DNA of 40,281 nt from Bacteroidales bacterium (GTDB lineage: Bacteria > Bacteroidota > Bacteroidia > Bacteroidales > UBA12170). A program made the position numbers and the translations under genes. The stretch lies in assembly GCA_016929955.1 (NCBI GenBank), contig JAFGHU010000130.1:1-40281 (forward strand), written 5' to 3'. Below, one piece after another: positions 9,029 to 17,104 of this stretch (positions are counted from its first letter, which is position 1; each line of letters starts with the position of its first letter). The notes beneath the pieces are model-generated. The model worked only from the letters and a program-made list of their open reading frames with translations. It was not told the origin of the DNA and searched no databases.

Positions 9029-11067
9029 TCGTTTTGTGCAACTAGGTTAATTACAATTCCCGCTTTTATCCATCTGCCTGACTGCATCACACCGTATTCG
9101 TAATACAATTGATTTAATACATTTATTCCACTAAGGTATAGCTCATATTTTGGACGCTGATAGCTCAGTTTTGCGTTTGCCAAAAATACAGCTTTATATG
9201 GATTTTCAATATATTCTGAGGCATCAAAATCGTAACTTTGAAATACACCTACACGATCGCGATAACCTAATGAGAAATTAGTGCTAAAATGCGGATGGGG
9301 TTTGAGATTGATTCCGATATTGAATTGATGTTTAAGCTGCGAATTGGCATATTTTGTAAGTTGAAAATGGGTATCGGTTTGAACATCAATATAGGTATAG
9401 TTCAGGTAAAATTGATTGATAAGCGAATTTGAAGAATAGCTGAATCCGGTTTCAATACCTGAGCTGTTTTGTTCGAGAATATTTTGGGTTTGCCATTTTT
9501 CCTTGGCTTCCATCCAAACCCAATCAATAATATTTTTCCCTAATCTCGAAAAGCAAACAACATCAAATTGAAGATTCTGCTTTTCGTATTTTAATCCAAA
9601 TTCAAAAGAGCTCGCTTTTTCTACTATAAGATCAGGATTTCCTTCGTTTGCAGGTCCTGAATAATATAAATCGGTAAAGGTGGGTAAGCGCATGGCTTGA
9701 TTTAATGAGCCAATCAGCTTTAGATGCGGATTTAGCGTATAGCTTAAATCCACACCCGGATAAACGTTTATTGCAGAACTATACGCTGAATTCCAGTTTG
9801 TTAAAAATCCAAATGAGACGTTTATTTTGTTTCCTAACTGCATTTGATGATCGATAAAAACACTCGCATTTGAACGTTGCTTATAATGTGTAAAAAGATA
9901 GGCATTCTCCCAAGGAACAGGTTTAGTTTCTGTTTGGCTTTCGCCTAAACTGGTACTCCAAATGCTTTCTTTTTTTATTTCCGTACCCAACAATGTTTTT
10001 CCAAAACCACTTTTAAAGCGGTGATTCGACCGAAAGCCATAGGCATCTGTTTGATGAAAATTTTGATAAAGCGAAGGGTTTTCGCGGGTTAATACCCATT
10101 GATCCTGATGTCTTCTCCAAAATAAACTTATTCGTGAGCTAAATCTGTTTCCAAAACTTAAGTTTATATGTCCATTATACGCTTTATTGTATTCGTATTG
10201 AAGCGGATATTTTGGCGAGTAAAAACCATTGGCTCCAAATTCTTTAAATTGAGCACCAAAGAGGAGATCGATAGTAAATCCATTAGCTAAATATTGGGTT
10301 TGGACAAATACGTTTTTCAATAAAAAATCTGTATTCTCCATATATCCATCACTTCCTGATTGCTGATAACTCAATAGTGTACGGCTTCTTTTTTTGTGAA
10401 AATTCAGTGCCGATGCAATGTTATACAAAGCATGCTGACCGCTTTCAAGAGTAAATTGTAAACTGTTTTTTTCTTCAGGATAAGTAACAATATTTACTGC
10501 TCCGGCAAAAGCATTAGTTCCGTATATTCGCGCTGCAGAACCTTTTAGTATTTCTATACGCTCTATATTTTGTGCCGTTAAAGGAAGGTTGAGATTAAAA
10601 TGTCCTGTTTGTGCATCAGAAATTGGAATTCCGTTTAATAAAACAAGCACTTGATCGAAAGCGCTTGCACGGAGCGAAAGATCGCTTTGAATTCCATAAC
10701 CGCCTCTTTGTCTGATGTCTAGTGCTGCCTGATTGCTTATGATTCCTGCAATATCCTGATGCGCCGACTGAAGAATATCTTGCTTAGAAATTAAATTTAC
10801 GAGCCGTGCTTGCTGACTAAAAACCAAGGGCTCTATAGCCGAAACCACCTCATATTCTTCGAGTTCCAATTTTTTATCTATACGTAATGAATCTTCTTGA
10901 GCAAAGGAAGTAGCCGAACCCAACGCTAGCAAACTATACGCCACATTTAATAAGGCGATTTTGATAATTTTTTTTAAACTATTAAAAACAGCATAGGGTT
11001 TATTTGTCCATTTCCGAAAAACCATTTGCTGATTTCCGGCTCTAATTGTACGGGTCGATTGCTTCAT
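9025..11067 (-). CDS. TonB-dependent outer-membrane receptor, BtuB-like
   Basis: This 680-residue protein is an outer-membrane gated barrel that imports a scarce ligand using energy from TonB. After a long N-terminal stretch with a signal peptide (core LLNVAYSLLALGSATSFAQ) comes the plug domain: DIAGIISNQAALDIRQRG, DLSLRASAFDQVLVLLNGIP, NIERIEILKGSAARIYG and AFAGAVNIVT are classic plug motifs. The barrel follows, ending with KAGIVINLVAQNE. It lacks the N-terminal carboxypeptidase-like domain of SusC proteins, so it is closer to BtuB/CirA-type receptors. The ligand is unknown, and no cobalamin riboswitch is present in the short upstream gap. The ATG at 11067 follows a TACATTTG promoter element by about 20 bases, though a start a few codons later is possible because the n-region is unusually long. 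It overlaps the EamA permease gene by four bases. Confidence 0.92.
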   Translation of the reverse strand: MKQSTRTIRAGNQQMVFRKWTNKPYAVFNSLKKIIKIALLNVAYSLLALGSATSFAQEDSLRIDKKLELEEYEVVSAIEPLVFSQQARLVNLISKQDILQSAHQDIAGIISNQAALDIRQRGGYGIQSDLSLRASAFDQVLVLLNGIPISDAQTGHFNLNLPLTAQNIERIEILKGSAARIYGTNAFAGAVNIVTYPEEKNSLQFTLESGQHALYNIASALNFHKKRSRTLLSYQQSGSDGYMENTDFLLKNVFVQTQYLANGFTIDLLFGAQFKEFGANGFYSPKYPLQYEYNKAYNGHINLSFGNRFSSRISLFWRRHQDQWVLTRENPSLYQNFHQTDAYGFRSNHRFKSGFGKTLLGTEIKKESIWSTSLGESQTETKPVPWENAYLFTHYKQRSNASVFIDHQMQLGNKINVSFGFLTNWNSAYSSAINVYPGVDLSYTLNPHLKLIGSLNQAMRLPTFTDLYYSGPANEGNPDLIVEKASSFEFGLKYEKQNLQFDVVCFSRLGKNIIDWVWMEAKEKWQTQNILEQNSSGIETGFSYSSNSLINQFYLNYTYIDVQTDTHFQLTKYANSQLKHQFNIGINLKPHPHFSTNFSLGYRDRVGVFQSYDFDASEYIENPYKAVFLANAKLSYQRPKYELYLSGINVLNQLYYEYGVMQSGRWIKAGIVINLVAQNE

Positions 11068-11087
11068 AAGGACTACTTAAAAAGAGG

Positions 11088-11095
11088 CAAATGTA
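11088..11095 (-). promoter_or_regulatory. -7 element for the TonB receptor gene
   Basis: On the minus strand the bases read TACATTTG, an exact TAnnTTTG match. The predicted transcription start near 11083 gives a leader of about 16 bases to the ATG at 11067. The -33 region is not clear: the nearest CAA (TTG on minus) at 11120-11122 is slightly too far. If real, the receptor and permease form a unit separate from dapF-mltG. Confidence 0.5.
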
Positions 11096-11144
11096 AACAA
11101 ATGAATACAGTAAAAAAGCCAATAAAATGTCAAAATAAGAAAAA

Positions 11145-12230
11145 TTATTTAAAAATGCGCTCCTTGTTTAAGAAGTTTCGATAGGATTGTGCATTGATAT
11201 TATGTTCGACATTATTTTTGGCGAAATTATGAAAACCAGAATAGTCGGGTTTTGCACAGAAATAAAAATAGTTGTGCTCTTCGGCATTCAAAACGGCATC
11301 GATAGAAGAAATTGATGGAACACAAATTGGCCCCGGTGGTAAACCTGTGTATTTATAGGTGTTGTAGGGAGAATCCAAATTCATATATTCTGTAAGAACA
11401 CGCTTAATTGTAAAATCGCCTAAAGCATAGATAAGGGTAGGATCTGCCTGCAATCGCCAGTCTTTTTTTAAACGGTTTAAATAAACGCCAGCTATTCTTG
11501 CTTTTTCCGAATTCTGTTGCGTTTCTTTTTCTACAATACTCGCCAGTATAGAAACTTCAATTGGTGATAAATCTTTTTCAGCTGCTTTTTTTATTCTCGA
11601 TTCGGTCCAGAATTGTTTGTATTCATAATTCATTCGATCGATAAACTTTTCAGCCGAAGTATTCCAATTCACGTAATAGGTATTAGGAATAAACATGCAG
11701 GCAAATGTTTCGGTGGTAAATCCATATTTTTTTGCGACTACACTATCGTTAAGCAATTTTAATAGATCTGCACTATCGGCGTAGATAAGCGTTGAAATTT
11801 TTTCAGCTAAATCCTTTTTAAGCCTGATATTATTAAAAATTAAGCGCACAGGCTCCTGTTCTCCCGATCGTAATTTATTGATAAGCTGCTCGTTAGAAAG
11901 CCCATTTGTTAATTTATACATACCGGGTTTCAGATGTTTATCAAACTTTTTTTGCTTGGCCCACCATTCAAAATTTCCACGATGAATGATCAGTCCATTT
12001 GCATAAAGTTGCGTCTTTAAATCTTCAAATTTATCCGTCGGTTTTATATAGATCGTAAATTCCGTTTTATCTTTCGGTACCCAAACATTGGGGGCGAAAA
12101 TAGCTTGATAAGCAAAATAAGCTAAGCCTGCCAAAATCAGTAAGATTAATACGAGAAAAATTCGAAACCCGGTGCCAAATTTGCTTTTTTTCTTACGATT
12201 ATTGCTGTATGCGCTATGATAGTATGCCAT
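11145..12230 (-). CDS. mltG: Endolytic peptidoglycan transglycosylase MltG
   Basis: MltG cuts nascent glycan strands at the outer face of the inner membrane and helps to set glycan length. The protein has 361 residues, near the family norm. A short basic cytoplasmic tail (residues 1-21) is followed by one membrane helix (about 22-44, GFRIFLVLILLILAGLAYFA), a LysM-like region, and the YceG catalytic domain. The catalytic glutamate is E234 in LASIVEKETQ, and the conserved LQADPTLIYALG and SPYNTYKYTGLPPGPI motifs follow. It is the last gene of a dapF-GNAT-mltG operon; only 2 bases separate it from the acetyltransferase. It is unlikely to share transcription with the TonB receptor, which appears to have its own promoter. 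Confidence 0.95.
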   Translation of the reverse strand: MAYYHSAYSNNRKKKSKFGTGFRIFLVLILLILAGLAYFAYQAIFAPNVWVPKDKTEFTIYIKPTDKFEDLKTQLYANGLIIHRGNFEWWAKQKKFDKHLKPGMYKLTNGLSNEQLINKLRSGEQEPVRLIFNNIRLKKDLAEKISTLIYADSADLLKLLNDSVVAKKYGFTTETFACMFIPNTYYVNWNTSAEKFIDRMNYEYKQFWTESRIKKAAEKDLSPIEVSILASIVEKETQQNSEKARIAGVYLNRLKKDWRLQADPTLIYALGDFTIKRVLTEYMNLDSPYNTYKYTGLPPGPICVPSISSIDAVLNAEEHNYFYFCAKPDYSGFHNFAKNNVEHNINAQSYRNFLNKERIFK

Positions 12231-12232
12231 TT

Positions 12233-12775
12233 TTAAATCGACTTTTTATTTATTAGTTGTAGTAAATACTCGTCTTGCCAACGGTTGTTTAATAGAACCC
12301 ACTCTTTTTTAATACCAACCTCCATAAACTGATGTTTCTTAAAAAGCTTTAAACTTTCTTCGTTTTCACTCAAAATCGAGCAATATAATTGATGCAAATT
12401 TAAAATGTTAAAACTATAATCGATCAGTTTTTCCAATGCTAAACTGGCATAGCCCATTTTTCTGGATTTTTTATCCACTAAAATGCCTACACCTGCTCTT
12501 CGGTTTTTTGCATCAAAATCAAATAAATCGATCGCTCCCACAGTATCAATTTCTTTTCCCTCTTTATTCTGGAGCGACAGCATAAACCGAGCTTGCTTTT
12601 TTTCATAAATGTCGGCTTGCTCATTTAATATGTATTGTTCAATGGCAAAAGCCGAAAAGGGGAGTAGCGTATGGCTTAAATGCCAAAGCTCGCTATCGTT
12701 TTCCCAAATAAAAATACGCTCTAAATCGCTTAATTCAGGTGCTCTGAGTTGAATTGTATTTGATAAAGAAATCAT
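12233..12775 (-). CDS. GNAT-family N-acetyltransferase (RimJ/RimL-like)
   Basis: This 180-residue protein belongs to the GNAT superfamily, which transfers an acetyl group from acetyl-CoA to an amine. The opening IQLRAPELSDLERIFIWEND is typical of the RimJ/RimL/SpeG-like group. The acetyl-CoA-binding motif A appears as RRAGVGILVDKKSRKMGYASLAL, followed by the conserved NLHQLYCSILSENEESLKLFKKHQF motif near the C-terminus. The substrate is not readable; ribosomal protein N-termini, polyamines and small metabolites are all acetylated by relatives. The ATG shares one base with the dapF stop (TAATG) and the stop lies 2 bases before mltG, so translation of the three is probably coupled. Confidence 0.88.
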   Translation of the reverse strand: MISLSNTIQLRAPELSDLERIFIWENDSELWHLSHTLLPFSAFAIEQYILNEQADIYEKKQARFMLSLQNKEGKEIDTVGAIDLFDFDAKNRRAGVGILVDKKSRKMGYASLALEKLIDYSFNILNLHQLYCSILSENEESLKLFKKHQFMEVGIKKEWVLLNNRWQDEYLLQLINKKSI

Positions 12776-13569
12776 TATTTGCTTTCTAATTTAATACTTC
12801 CTTCAAATACATATTCTGCAGGCCCTTCAAGAAAAATTTCTTTAAATATATTGTTGTTTTCCTGAAAACTGACTTTTAGTTCGCCACCCAAAGTTTTAAT
12901 CTGATAGCTTTGGAATTTTTCGGTTCCTTTAAGGTAGGCTCCAATTGCCGATGCCGTAACACCCGTACCACAAGCAAGCGTTTCATTTTCAACACCTCTT
13001 TCGTAAGTGCGCACAAATAATCGATTCCTGTTTTGCTCGATAAAATTTGCATTAATGCCCTGTGCTTTAAATTTTGCAGAATTTCGAATCGCTTTTCCTG
13101 CCTCATACACATTTTTACTTTGTATCGATTTACAAAAAGTTAAATGATGAGGAGAACCCGTATCCAAAACCAAGTGATTATCAATAGTTTCAATAGTTTC
13201 TACATCTTGCATCTTAAGTTTTATCAACTTTGTATTTCCTTTATTTTCAAGAATTTCAGCAATATGTTCGCCATCAGGAGCCATAAATCGAAAACGATTC
13301 TTTTTTATCCCTTTATCAAAAGCAAATGAAACAATGCAGCGTCCACCGTTTCCGCACATGCTGCCTTCCATACCATCGCTATTGAAATATTTCATTTCAA
13401 AATCGTAGTCGATCGAATTTAATAAATACATCACGCCGTCAGCGCCAATTCCGAAATTTCGGTCACACATCTTTTTCAGCTTTTCCGAGCTAATATTTGG
13501 AATACTTTTTCTTCCATCAATCAGAAGAAAATCATTGCCTGCGCCGTGGTATTTATAAAAATTTATCAT
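12775..13569 (-). CDS. dapF: Diaminopimelate epimerase DapF
   Basis: DapF converts LL- to meso-diaminopimelate, used for lysine and for peptidoglycan cross-links. From the ATG at 13569 it has 264 residues and starts MINFYKYHGAGNDF, a canonical family start. The two catalytic cysteines are C72 in SMCGNGGRC and C200 in LACGTGVTAS. A longer reading from a TTG at 13617 would start upstream of the -7 promoter element at 13588-13595 and is rejected. It is the first gene of the dapF-GNAT-mltG operon and links precursor supply with peptidoglycan remodelling. Divergent from it is the HtrA protease gene. Confidence 0.96.
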   Translation of the reverse strand: MINFYKYHGAGNDFLLIDGRKSIPNISSEKLKKMCDRNFGIGADGVMYLLNSIDYDFEMKYFNSDGMEGSMCGNGGRCIVSFAFDKGIKKNRFRFMAPDGEHIAEILENKGNTKLIKLKMQDVETIETIDNHLVLDTGSPHHLTFCKSIQSKNVYEAGKAIRNSAKFKAQGINANFIEQNRNRLFVRTYERGVENETLACGTGVTASAIGAYLKGTEKFQSYQIKTLGGELKVSFQENNNIFKEIFLEGPAEYVFEGSIKLESK

Positions 13570-13587
13570 CAAACTTTGGACTTTGAA

Positions 13588-13618
13588 CAAATTTACATTT
13601 TTTTTAATAGCTGGCAAG
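13588..13618 (-). promoter_or_regulatory. Promoter of the dapF operon (-33 and -7)
   Basis: On the minus strand, CTTG (13618-13615) is followed after 19 bases by TAAATTTG (13595-13588). Both element and spacing fit the Bacteroidota sigma factor consensus. The start of transcription near 13583 leaves about 14 bases before the ATG at 13569, which decides the dapF start. Confidence 0.75.
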
Positions 13619-13701
13619 CTTTACACTATTTTCTCTGTATCCTTATTCCATAATCGATTTGCTTTAACATTTTTTAACCGGAACCCTTGTTGGGTTTGCA
13701 T

Positions 13702-13709
13702 TATTTTTG
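13702..13709 (+). promoter_or_regulatory. -7 element for the htrA gene
   Basis: TATTTTTG is an exact TAnnTTTG match 24 bases before the ATG at 13734. It predicts a leader of about 20 bases. A -33 TTG at the right distance is not obvious. Confidence 0.5.
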
Positions 13710-13733
13710 AGTTAAGCTTAAAAAAATAATACT

Positions 13734-14822
13734 ATGAAAACTCAATATTTAAACGCTCCAAAAAGATTAATCATTCCACTTATTTTGCTTGTCAGTATCG
13801 TTTGGCCCAAACTTGATTATGCCTCAACAGGCGATAGGCCAAATTTAGTTATAGCCGCCGAAAAAACAGTGAATTCTGTTGTACATATCAAAACAATTAT
13901 GCTCCAAAAAAGTAATGTATATGCCTATTTTTACGATAGTCAGGGTAATTTGTACCGAAAAGGACAAAATCCAAATTATTATGTTGCTACAGGTTCTGGT
14001 GTCATTCTGACAAAAGATGGATATATTGTCACCAATAATCACGTGGTAGCAGGAGCTTATGAAATCTATGTAACGCTCAATGATAAGCGAAATTTCAAGG
14101 CAAAAATAATCGGGCGAGACCCGGCTACCGATTTGGCTGTAATCAAAATAGAATCGGATGATTTGCAATTTACCGAATTTGGGAATTCCGATGCCGTGCA
14201 TATTGGCGAATGGGTTTTGGCCGTTGGAAATCCATTTAACTTAACATCAACGGTTACCGCCGGAATTGTTAGTGCAAAAGCCCGCGATCTTCATTTGGTA
14301 GGTCCTCAACACAATTCAGCCATTGCTTCCTATATTCAAACGGATGCCGCTGTAAATAGTGGCAATAGCGGCGGGGCGCTTGTAAATGAACAAGGAAAAT
14401 TAATTGGCATTAATGCTGCTATTGCTTCCAATACAGGAAGTTATACGGGTTATAGTTTTGCTATTCCTTCAAATATTGTAAAAAAAGTAGTTGGCGACTT
14501 AATTCAATACGGAAAAGTGAAACGGGCTTTTTTAGGTGTGCAACTCAGCGAGCTTAACGAAGAAATTGCCGATTATTTAAAAATGGATAAAATTGAAGGT
14601 GTTTTTATTGCCAATGTAATATCGAATGGTGCTGCCTACCGCTCCGGTATTAAAAGCAGAGATGTCATTCTTGAAATTGATGGATTACCTGTAAATTCTA
14701 CTTCCGAATTGGTAGAGCGACTTGGGCAATATCAACCCGGAGAAACCATTATGGTACGCACATGGAGAAATGGAGCAAAACGCGATTTTTCTGTAAAACT
14801 GGATAGTGATAATCAGCAATAA
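13734..14822 (+). CDS. HtrA/DegP-type serine protease with one PDZ domain
   Basis: This is a periplasmic S1C-family protease that degrades or refolds damaged envelope proteins. The 362-residue chain begins with a signal peptide or membrane anchor (IPLILLVSIVWPKLDYAS). The catalytic triad is complete: H103 in NNHVVAG, D133 in ATDLAVIKI, and S212 in NSGNSGGAL. A single PDZ domain follows (about residues 265-358), containing FLGVQLSEL, GAAYRSGIKSRDVILEIDG and GETIMVRTWRNG. Classical DegP has two PDZ domains and about 470-500 residues, so this is the shorter DegS-like architecture; whether it is anchored or released cannot be settled by eye. It is divergent from the dapF operon and precedes pruA, which has its own promoter element. 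Confidence 0.92.
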   Translation: MKTQYLNAPKRLIIPLILLVSIVWPKLDYASTGDRPNLVIAAEKTVNSVVHIKTIMLQKSNVYAYFYDSQGNLYRKGQNPNYYVATGSGVILTKDGYIVTNNHVVAGAYEIYVTLNDKRNFKAKIIGRDPATDLAVIKIESDDLQFTEFGNSDAVHIGEWVLAVGNPFNLTSTVTAGIVSAKARDLHLVGPQHNSAIASYIQTDAAVNSGNSGGALVNEQGKLIGINAAIASNTGSYTGYSFAIPSNIVKKVVGDLIQYGKVKRAFLGVQLSELNEEIADYLKMDKIEGVFIANVISNGAAYRSGIKSRDVILEIDGLPVNSTSELVERLGQYQPGETIMVRTWRNGAKRDFSVKLDSDNQQ

Positions 14823-14882
14823 TTTTTTTGATTTAAATGTAATTTTTTATTTAGAATTCATCTAAATAACAATTTAAGTTCG

Positions 14883-14890
14883 TAATTTTG
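14883..14890 (+). promoter_or_regulatory. -7 element for pruA
   Basis: TAATTTTG followed by C is an exact TAnnTTTG match, 25 bases before the ATG at 14916, giving a leader of about 20 bases that is almost entirely A. No convincing -33 element. Confidence 0.6.
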
Positions 14891-14915
14891 CAAAAAAAAT
14901 AAAAAAAACAAAATT

Positions 14916-16556
14916 ATGCCTCAAGGAATGTATCATGTGCCTCATGTGCCAAAAGCTATTAATGAAACGCCATTAGATTATAAACCGGGAAGTCCGGAAA
15001 GAAAAGCAGTTAAAGCGGCTATCAAAGATTTAAAATCAAAAGAAATTGATATTCCCATGGTTATTGGAGGGAAAGAAGTTCGCTCAGATAAACGTATTTC
15101 TATTCATCCACCACACGAAATAAAACATACACTTGGTTATTATTATATGGGTGATGCCGAGCACGTTACGCAAGCAATAGACGCTGCTTTGCTAGCCCGA
15201 TCGCAGTGGCAATCCTTAAATTGGGACAGTCGTGCTGCCATTTTCTTAAAAGCTGCTGATTTAATTTCAGGCCCATATCGGGCTAAGATTAATGCGGCTA
15301 CCATGCTCGGGCAATCGAAAAATGTGTATCAAGCTGAAATTGATGCTGCTTGCGAATTTGCTGATTTTTTGCGCTTTAATGTTGAATTTATGGCTGATAT
15401 TTATAGCCAACAACCCAATTCGAGTAATGGTATTTGGAACCGTATGCAGCAACGGCCACTCGAAGGGTTTGTTTATTCTATAACCCCTTTTAATTTTACT
15501 GCTATTGCAGGAAACCTGTCTGCAGCTCCTGCCTTGATGGGAAATGTAGTGGTATGGAAACCTTCTTCAACTCAGGTATATTCGGCTCATGTGATTATGG
15601 AAATTTTTAAAGAAGCCGGTTTACCCGATGGTGTTATCAATATGGTATTTGTACCTGGATCAGTAGGAGGTAAAGTTATGTCCAGTCACAAAGATTTTGT
15701 AGGCGTCCATTTTACTGGTAGCAATGCCGTATTTAATAATATTTGGAAAGCGATAGGTAATAATGTTGGAATCTATAATACTTATCCAAAAATTGTGGGC
15801 GAAACAGGCGGAAAAGACTTTGTGATGGTTCATAAATCAGCCAAAGTAGACGAAGTTGTTACCGCATTGAGTCGGGGTGCTTTTGAATATCAGGGACAAA
15901 AATGCTCTGCGGCATCTCGTGCATATATTCCTGATAATTTATGGAAAGAAATCAAATCAAAACTCATTATGGATGTACAATCGTTCAGAATGGGCACTGT
16001 TGAGGATTTTCAGAATTTTATTAATGCAGTAATTGATGAAGCTTCGTTCGATAAATTGGCAAGCTTTATCGATCGTGCAAAAAAGGATAAAGAAGCCGAA
16101 ATTATTGTTGGTGGTGGATACGATAAAACAGAGGGTTATTTTATTGAACCCACTGTAATTGTGACCAGCGATCCAAAATATATCACAATGCAAGAAGAAT
16201 TATTCGGGCCGGTTTTAACGCTTTATGTTTATCCTGCCGACGAATATGAAGAAACGCTAAAACTGGTAGACGAAACATCGCCATTTGCTTTAACAGGTGC
16301 AATTTTCGCGCATGACCGTTACGCAATTACGATGGCGGTGGATAAATTAGTGAATGCCGCCGGAAATTTCTATATCAATGATAAGCCAACAGGAGCAGTA
16401 GTAGGACAGCAACCCTTTGGCGGGGCAAGAGCTTCGGGTACAAATGATAAATCTGGTTCTTATTTAAATTTATTACGCTGGGTTTCTCCAAGAACAATAA
16501 AGGAAAATTTTGTGCCACCAACGGATTATCGCTATGCTTTTATGGAAGAAAAGTAG
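14916..16556 (+). CDS. pruA: L-glutamate gamma-semialdehyde dehydrogenase (P5C dehydrogenase)
   Basis: This NAD-dependent aldehyde dehydrogenase oxidises glutamate semialdehyde (in equilibrium with pyrroline-5-carboxylate) to glutamate, the second step of proline breakdown. The 546-residue length and N-terminal region (DYKPGSPERKAV) fit the long P5CDH type 1 form, not generic aldehyde dehydrogenases of about 480 residues. The catalytic cysteine is C330 in YQGQKCSAASRAY and the general base is E296 in VGETGGKDFVMVH. Also conserved are SITPFNFTAIAGNL, FTGSNAVF and the C-terminal QQPFGGARASGTNDKSG. Proline dehydrogenase is not in the window, so the pathway is split on the chromosome. The ATG at 14916 follows a TAATTTTG promoter element. 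Confidence 0.96.
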   Translation: MPQGMYHVPHVPKAINETPLDYKPGSPERKAVKAAIKDLKSKEIDIPMVIGGKEVRSDKRISIHPPHEIKHTLGYYYMGDAEHVTQAIDAALLARSQWQSLNWDSRAAIFLKAADLISGPYRAKINAATMLGQSKNVYQAEIDAACEFADFLRFNVEFMADIYSQQPNSSNGIWNRMQQRPLEGFVYSITPFNFTAIAGNLSAAPALMGNVVVWKPSSTQVYSAHVIMEIFKEAGLPDGVINMVFVPGSVGGKVMSSHKDFVGVHFTGSNAVFNNIWKAIGNNVGIYNTYPKIVGETGGKDFVMVHKSAKVDEVVTALSRGAFEYQGQKCSAASRAYIPDNLWKEIKSKLIMDVQSFRMGTVEDFQNFINAVIDEASFDKLASFIDRAKKDKEAEIIVGGGYDKTEGYFIEPTVIVTSDPKYITMQEELFGPVLTLYVYPADEYEETLKLVDETSPFALTGAIFAHDRYAITMAVDKLVNAAGNFYINDKPTGAVVGQQPFGGARASGTNDKSGSYLNLLRWVSPRTIKENFVPPTDYRYAFMEEK

Positions 16557-16569
16557 AAATTAGATCTAT

Positions 16570-16599
16570 TTTGCGCAGAAAAGCTTTTTATTATCTTTG
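16570..16599 (+). promoter_or_regulatory. Promoter of the OsmC-like gene (-33 and -7)
   Basis: TTTG at 16570-16573 and TATCTTTG at 16592-16599 are separated by 18 bases. This is one of the best matches to the Bacteroidota consensus in the window. The leader to the ATG at 16626 would be about 22 bases. Confidence 0.75.
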
Positions 16600-16625
16600 C
16601 AAAGCAAAAATCTAAATCAAGTAAA

Positions 16626-17048
16626 ATGAAAGAAAAAGTAGACGTAAAATGGCAAGATGAAATGGCTTTTGAGGCCAGTTTGCATGAAAATACACAAAAG
16701 ATTATGATCGATGCCGTTCCGGCTGTTGGTGGTCGTAATCTTGGTCCCCGACCAAAAACCTTAATGTTAGTTTCATTGGGAGGTTGTACAGCCATGGATG
16801 TTATTTCCATTTTAAAAAAAATGCGTGTTACTCCGGATTATTTTAATGTGGAAGTCGAAGGTGAACTTACCGAAGAACACCCAAAATATTTTCACAGCAT
16901 TACTGTAAACTATATTTTCCGTGGTAAGGATTTGCCAATGGACAAGATTGAAAAAGCAGTAAAATTGTCGGAAGAACGCTATTGCGGGGTTACTGAAATG
17001 CTGAAGAAATCATCAAAAATAACCTCCAATATTATTGTTGAAGATTAA
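16626..17048 (+). CDS. OsmC/Ohr-family protein
   Basis: This 140-residue cytoplasmic protein belongs to the OsmC family, thiol peroxidases that reduce organic hydroperoxides. Both family cysteines are present: C54 in SLGGCTAMDV and C120 in ERYCGVTEML. The lysine- and glutamate-rich first half and the DYFNVEVEGEL strand are also typical. The sequence resembles the YhfA-like OsmC subgroup more than Ohr, so an actual peroxidase activity is not certain. It has its own promoter and an intrinsic terminator right after its stop, so it is a single-gene unit, convergent with the Nudix gene. It carries no signal peptide. Confidence 0.88.
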   Translation: MKEKVDVKWQDEMAFEASLHENTQKIMIDAVPAVGGRNLGPRPKTLMLVSLGGCTAMDVISILKKMRVTPDYFNVEVEGELTEEHPKYFHSITVNYIFRGKDLPMDKIEKAVKLSEERYCGVTEMLKKSSKITSNIIVED

Positions 17049-17070
17049 TTTTGAGATTGTATATATTAAG

Positions 17071-17104
17071 AATGCGTATCAATTTTTGGTGCGCATTTTT
17101 TTTT
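17071..17104 (+). terminator. Intrinsic terminator of the OsmC-like gene
   Basis: AATGCGTATCA (17071-17081) pairs with TGGTGCGCATT (17087-17097), 11 pairs including two G-U, around the loop ATTTT, followed by a T-run to 17104. The hairpin covers the last codons and the stop (17079-17081) of the convergent Nudix gene, so this DNA is both coding and terminator. Confidence 0.85.

Noticed and set aside
11068-11144. Cobalamin riboswitch in front of the BtuB-like receptor
   Set aside because: The gap of 77 bases is too short and lacks the B12-box; it holds only a TAnnTTTG element.
13570-13617. Longer dapF starting at TTG 13617
   Set aside because: The extra 16 residues are not conserved and the promoter element at 13588-13595 would lie inside them. 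The canonical start MINFYKYHGAGNDF is at 13569.
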